Assembly (NCBI GenBank): GCA_003563865.1
Contig: PWTP01000103.1
Coordinates: 1-7,728, forward strand
DNA length: 7,728 bases
Direction of reading: 5' to 3'
Origin: Dehalococcoidia bacterium
Lineage (GTDB): Bacteria; Chloroflexota; Dehalococcoidia; Dehalococcoidales; CSSed11-197
The notes beneath the pieces were generated by a model that was not told the origin of the DNA, searched no databases, and saw nothing but the letters and a program-made list of their open reading frames with translations. Position numbers and translations under genes: made by a program. Below are positions 5,140 through 7,728 of the stretch, piece by piece (positions within the stretch are counted from its first letter, which is position 1; every line of letters begins with the position of its first letter).

Positions 5140-6423
5140 ATGAGCGAAAAATTGCCTGGAACCCAGGTCATAAAAGATAAGCTTAAAGAGATGGCCAATA
5201 GCCACAAATGGTGGTTGGGCTTTTTTGGCCTGGTTCACATTGTTATCCTGCCTCTACTTTTTAATACTATCTATCAGATGCCCTACACTTCCACAGGTAT
5301 ATACTACGAATATGCTTCCATGGTTCTTGAAGGCAGTGTCCCATACAGGGATTTTGCATTGGAATATCCACCATTCTCTCTGGTCTTTTTTATCCTGCCG
5401 CTCCTTTTTACTTCAAGCATGGAGGCCTTTTCTGTTGCCTTTCAAATACAGGTATTTCTTTTCAACCTGCTGGGGCTATACATGATATACCGTATAGCAA
5501 ATCACCAGGAGAAATCACCCCGGGAGATGCTGGCTGTTTATACAGCGGCAGTTCTGGCAATTGGCCCCATTATTGCCCAAAAGTACGACGTTTTCCCGGC
5601 TATACTGGTACTGGTTTCCCTGTATTTTTTCTCTACCGGCAAACATAAGGCCAGTTGGGCTATGCTGGCTTTAGGCACTATGGCCAAGCTTTTCCCGGCG
5701 ATTATTGCACCTGTATACATCGCCTATTACCTCATCAACCGTCAATATAAGCGTATTTGGTCGGGCATTGGCATTTTTGCCGGTGTTAGCCTGATGGCAT
5801 TTCTTCCTTTTCTTATAGCCGGCCCGGGCAGTCTTTTGAGTTTATTAGACTATCATGCCCTGAGGGGAGTTCAGCTGGAATCTGTCTACAGCGGCCTTTT
5901 GCTTATGGCAAACAAGCTGGGTTTAATTACCATCGAATTAGAATTTAGTGCAGGCTCCTGGAACGTGGCCAGTCCCCTGGCAGACACTCTGGCAGTAATA
6001 TCAACATTCGTGCTGGCAGCCTCCCTGCTTTTGTCTTACTGGCTCATATACCGTCGTATTGCTCCGGGAGAATACTGTATTTTAGAAATGGCTGCCTGCT
6101 GCCTGCTGGCATGCTCGGTTATGCTGATTACGAACAAGGTGTTGTCACCACAATATCTTATCTGGCTATTACCACTGCTGCCGTTGCTTAGCGGCAGGCT
6201 CCGTTATGGCGCCTGGGCGATTTTCATAATGGCCGGCATGCTAACCTACTACATTTTCCCCTTGAATTATTTCGGCCTTATGGCACTTGAGCCCGGGGCA
6301 GTGACGATTCTTTTTCTAAGAAACGTTCTTCTTGTTGTTCTGGCGGTATTTTTCGCTATTTGTGTGTATAGCCTAAGGAATCCCGAAAATGCAGACCATG
6401 ACACAGTGAAGGGGCAGCACTGA
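5140..6423 (+). CDS. GT87/DUF2029-type membrane glycosyltransferase
   Basis: Likely a GT-C-fold transferase that uses a polyprenol-phosphate sugar donor, related to the mycobacterial mannosyltransferases and arabinofuranosyltransferases of GT87. The 427 residues form a multi-span membrane protein with about 9-11 hydrophobic segments. Family hallmarks: Y58 and GSVPYRDFALEYPP (65-78) on the first large loop, which carries acidic residues D71 and E75 where GT-C catalytic acids usually lie; QKYDVFPA (147-154); KLFP (183-186); RGVQLES (242-248); and TNKVLSPQYLIWLLPLLPLL (331-350). Start ATG 5140 has only a weak ribosome site (CAGAG at 5126-5130). The N-terminal 24 residues are basic and cytoplasmic-looking. 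Acceptor and sugar cannot be told from sequence. It is convergent with the CDF gene, 67 bases apart, with no strong terminator between. Confidence 0.82.
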   Translation: MSEKLPGTQVIKDKLKEMANSHKWWLGFFGLVHIVILPLLFNTIYQMPYTSTGIYYEYASMVLEGSVPYRDFALEYPPFSLVFFILPLLFTSSMEAFSVAFQIQVFLFNLLGLYMIYRIANHQEKSPREMLAVYTAAVLAIGPIIAQKYDVFPAILVLVSLYFFSTGKHKASWAMLALGTMAKLFPAIIAPVYIAYYLINRQYKRIWSGIGIFAGVSLMAFLPFLIAGPGSLLSLLDYHALRGVQLESVYSGLLLMANKLGLITIELEFSAGSWNVASPLADTLAVISTFVLAASLLLSYWLIYRRIAPGEYCILEMAACCLLACSVMLITNKVLSPQYLIWLLPLLPLLSGRLRYGAWAIFIMAGMLTYYIFPLNYFGLMALEPGAVTILFLRNVLLVVLAVFFAICVYSLRNPENADHDTVKGQH

Positions 6424-6490
6424 CAGAGGGCCAATACTCCCGGATAGTAGATTAATTGCCCCACCATATTAAATAACTATAGTTTGCCAT

Positions 6491-7408
6491 CTAGCCTTTT
6501 TTCTGCTTTGCTTTATGCGGTTCAATATGAATTATAACTCTTGAGCGCGGCAGCCTGGATTTAATTTCGGCTTCGATCTGATCGCATATCGCGTGTGCTT
6601 TTTCAACTGTATAGCTTTTAGGCAGCACCAGATTAAGGTCAATGTAGCGCTCGCTGCCGGATTTGCGGGTCCTCAAGCGGTGGAAGCTGGTTACGCCTGA
6701 ATGATTATTAAGAATGCTTCTAATAATTTCTTCTTCTTCAGCCGGCAGGCGCCGGTCCATTAACCCGCCTCCGGATTTAGCCAGGGTAATAATTGCAGTA
6801 CGTAGAATAACAACCGAAACCAGAAGGGCTATCAGCGAATCAAATATACTGTTACCGGTTATGGCTACTAAAATCAGGCCCAACAACACAGCTATTGAGC
6901 TCATTGAATCTGCCATCAAGTCCCGCGAGGTGGCTTCAAGGGCTACCGATTCATTGGCTTTTGCCATTCTTAAGCCGTACCAGGCTATTGAAAGGTTCAG
7001 CACAATGGCAACGATAGTTATATAGATGCCGGTGGCGACCATTTCAATAACGGCACCCGAAACCATTCGTTCGATGGCCTCATAGGCAATAAAAACTGCC
7101 GCGCCAAATATCAACAGGCCGATAACAGTGCCGGCCAGGTTTTCAGCTTTCCCGTGCCCAAAGGCATGGCCTTTATCCGGCGGCCTTGCAGCAATCTTCA
7201 TGCCAACCAGGCCGATAACCGCCCCGGACATGTCAACCACACTGTGAACGGCATCTGCCCTGAGGCCCAGGCTTCCAGTAATAAAACTGGCCACCAGCTT
7301 CATTATGGCCAGCAGGCCGGTGACAATAATAGCCAGCACGCCTACGCCTTCTTTGGTTTTAAAAAAGCGAAGTCCGGCTTTCAATCTACACTTCTCCCTG
7401 CTGAACAC
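6491..7408 (-). CDS. Cation diffusion facilitator (CDF) metal efflux transporter
   Basis: Proton-coupled exporter of divalent metal, FieF/YiiP-like, acting as a dimer in the inner membrane. Of 305 residues, about 22-215 hold six membrane spans and about 220-300 the cytoplasmic dimerisation domain. The span-2 metal pair is H55/D59 in LRADAVHSVVD; the span-5 pair is D163/D167 in SRDLMADSMSS, where H/D is more usual. PPDKGHAFGHGKAE (76-89) is the conserved loop after span 2. The C-domain has H243, D257 in YIDLNLVL, H272 and H294 in IIHIEPH, matching cytoplasmic metal-site positions. The metal cannot be assigned. Start: GTG 7408 gives the full frame but lacks a ribosome site; TTG 7384 (281 residues short by eight, 297 in total) has AGGGAG nine bases upstream of AAG-spaced TTG and may be the true start. 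Transcribed from the promoter at 7514-7542. Confidence 0.92.
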   Translation of the reverse strand: MFSREKCRLKAGLRFFKTKEGVGVLAIIVTGLLAIMKLVASFITGSLGLRADAVHSVVDMSGAVIGLVGMKIAARPPDKGHAFGHGKAENLAGTVIGLLIFGAAVFIAYEAIERMVSGAVIEMVATGIYITIVAIVLNLSIAWYGLRMAKANESVALEATSRDLMADSMSSIAVLLGLILVAITGNSIFDSLIALLVSVVILRTAIITLAKSGGGLMDRRLPAEEEEIIRSILNNHSGVTSFHRLRTRKSGSERYIDLNLVLPKSYTVEKAHAICDQIEAEIKSRLPRSRVIIHIEPHKAKQKKG

Positions 7409-7482
7409 TTAATGTAAAGCCGCAGGAAGGCCCCGTGGCCTTTCTTTACCAATTGGGCAACTGCGTTTAGCTTTGTTGTCAC
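7381..7482 (-). CDS. Possible 33-codon leader ORF before the CDF gene
   Basis: From GTG 7482 the frame reads MTTKLNAVAQLVKKGHGAFL and ends at TGA 7383-7381, which overlaps the alternative TTG start of the CDF gene (TTGA arrangement, typical of translational coupling). It starts about 25 nt after the predicted transcription start. The ribosome site is weak and no family is recognised; an ORF this short arises often by chance. Confidence 0.2.
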   Translation of the reverse strand: MTTKLNAVAQLVKKGHGAFLRLYIKCSAGRSVD

Positions 7483-7503
7483 AATAATCAATAAACCTGC
7501 GTA
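7414..7503 (-). other. Structured 5' leader of the CDF gene
   Basis: The transcript from about 7507 has roughly 100 nt before GTG 7408. Its 3' part forms a hairpin: AAGGCC/GGCCTT (7442-7437 with 7432-7427, CCGT-side loop of four bases) enclosed by GTAAAG/CTTTAC (7449-7444 with 7419-7414). A competing closing stem CGCAGG/CCTGCG joins 7503-7498 to 7425-7420, bases that sit in the internal loop of the first form. No T-run follows, so it is not an intrinsic terminator for the minus strand. Function unknown; see findings. Confidence 0.4.
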
Positions 7504-7513
7504 ATTCTAACCG

Positions 7514-7542
7514 ATTTTAGGCCGCGCAGGCACCCGTGTCAA
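7514..7542 (-). promoter_or_regulatory. Near-consensus promoter of the CDF gene
   Basis: Reading leftwards, a perfect TTGACA (7542-7537), a 17-bp spacer and TAAAAT (7519-7514, 5 of 6). Transcription start is predicted at the G at 7507. It lies 53 bases after the stop of the DUF456-like gene, so the CDF gene is probably independently transcribed. Confidence 0.7.
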
Positions 7543-7595
7543 GACAAGCATCGGCACGAATTGATTACTATTTTACCCACATGCTGCCAGCAGCC

Positions 7596-7728
7596 CTAAA
7601 TAAAAGAAGCAATAAAGAACCCGGCCATGATAATTATTAAAACAATCTTAAACAGGCTGCCTGCGATACAGCCTACGAATGAACCAGCTGCCGAACCAAG
7701 AGCTCTTTGGATATCCCCTTTGGCCAGC
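7596..7728 (-). CDS. C-terminal end of a DUF456-like membrane protein (runs off right edge)
   Basis: The last 43 codons of a minus-strand gene, stop TAG at 7598-7596; the start lies beyond the window. The translation reads LAKGDIQRALGSAAGSFVGC, then IAGSLFKIVLIIIMAGFFIA and SFI. A glycine-rich amphipathic stretch, a G-x-x-x-G segment, a lysine and then a terminal hydrophobic helix match the C-terminus of DUF456 family proteins (glycine-zipper-like, function unknown). The reading frame is open to the window edge and ends cleanly on a hydrophobic helix, which supports a real gene; the family call rests on a short stretch. Confidence 0.6.
   Translation of the reverse strand, partial: LAKGDIQRALGSAAGSFVGCIAGSLFKIVLIIIMAGFFIASFI

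Noticed and set aside
6411..6462. GGGGCA/TGCCCC inverted pair between the glycosyltransferase and CDF genes
   Set aside because: The arms are 6 bp with about a 40-base loop and no T-run on either strand, so I do not call a terminator.
7427..7444. AAGGCC/GGCCTT hairpin as a plus-strand terminator
   Set aside because: It is followed by TCTTT on the plus strand, but no plus-strand gene lies upstream of it. A role in the minus-strand leader fits better.
7414..7507. NiCo (czcD) or yybP-ykoY manganese riboswitch before the CDF gene
   Set aside because: Position fits, but I could not find the conserved core sequences of either class; only generic stems are seen.
7583..7594. GCTG/CAGC mini-hairpin after the DUF456-like stop
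   Set aside because: The stem is only 4 bp and lacks a T-run, too weak to call a terminator.

Overview
The window reads as ordinary chromosomal DNA from a bacterium of moderate GC content, interrupted by one insertion sequence. The protein set is bacterial: DnaE-type polymerase with a PHP domain, a long-form bL25/Ctc ribosomal protein with an acidic tail, a COG2426 membrane protein, a TIGR01906/DUF1461 membrane protein, a GT87-type glycosyltransferase and a CDF metal transporter. This mix, and the style of the DnaE N-terminus, makes me lean towards Chloroflexota (Dehalococcoidia-like) or possibly Firmicutes. That is an impression from protein style only, not a search result.

Layout. 1-941 (minus): N-terminal 313 codons of dnaE, running off the left edge. 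1044-2273 (plus): two membrane-protein genes, TIGR01906/DUF1461 and a small-multidrug-export-like protein, divergent from dnaE. 2282-2350: hairpins between convergent genes, including a likely terminator for rplY. 2357-3016 (minus): rplY (bL25/Ctc). 3171-3323 (plus): a 50-residue single-span membrane protein. 3325-3588 (minus): an unrecognised 87-residue soluble protein whose stop codon lies one base from that of its convergent neighbour. 3642-5033: a complete IS481-like element with one DDE transposase, 27-bp imperfect terminal inverted repeats and five copies of a 10-bp internal motif. 5140-6423 (plus): polyprenol-phosphate-type glycosyltransferase (GT87). 6491-7408 (minus): CDF cation transporter with a leader of about 100 nt behind a strong promoter. 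7596-7728 (minus): C-terminal end of a DUF456-like membrane protein, running off the right edge.

How the parts relate. There is no obvious single pathway; this is a housekeeping neighbourhood of mostly single-gene transcription units with their own promoters. The most interesting signals are regulatory. (1) Promoters in front of dnaE and the 87-residue gene place the predicted transcription start at or within 2 nt of the start codon, suggesting leaderless mRNAs. (2) dnaE and rplY share the same extended -10 (TGCTATAAT). (3) The IS carries evenly spaced 22-bp-period repeats at its left end, and its inner right repeat doubles as the last codons and stop of the transposase gene. (4) The CDF gene has a structured leader with two competing long-range pairings and a small ORF overlapping an alternative start. 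I found no CRISPR array, rRNA, tRNA or defence system, and no clearly new multi-gene system. No gene-free stretch exceeds 300 bases.
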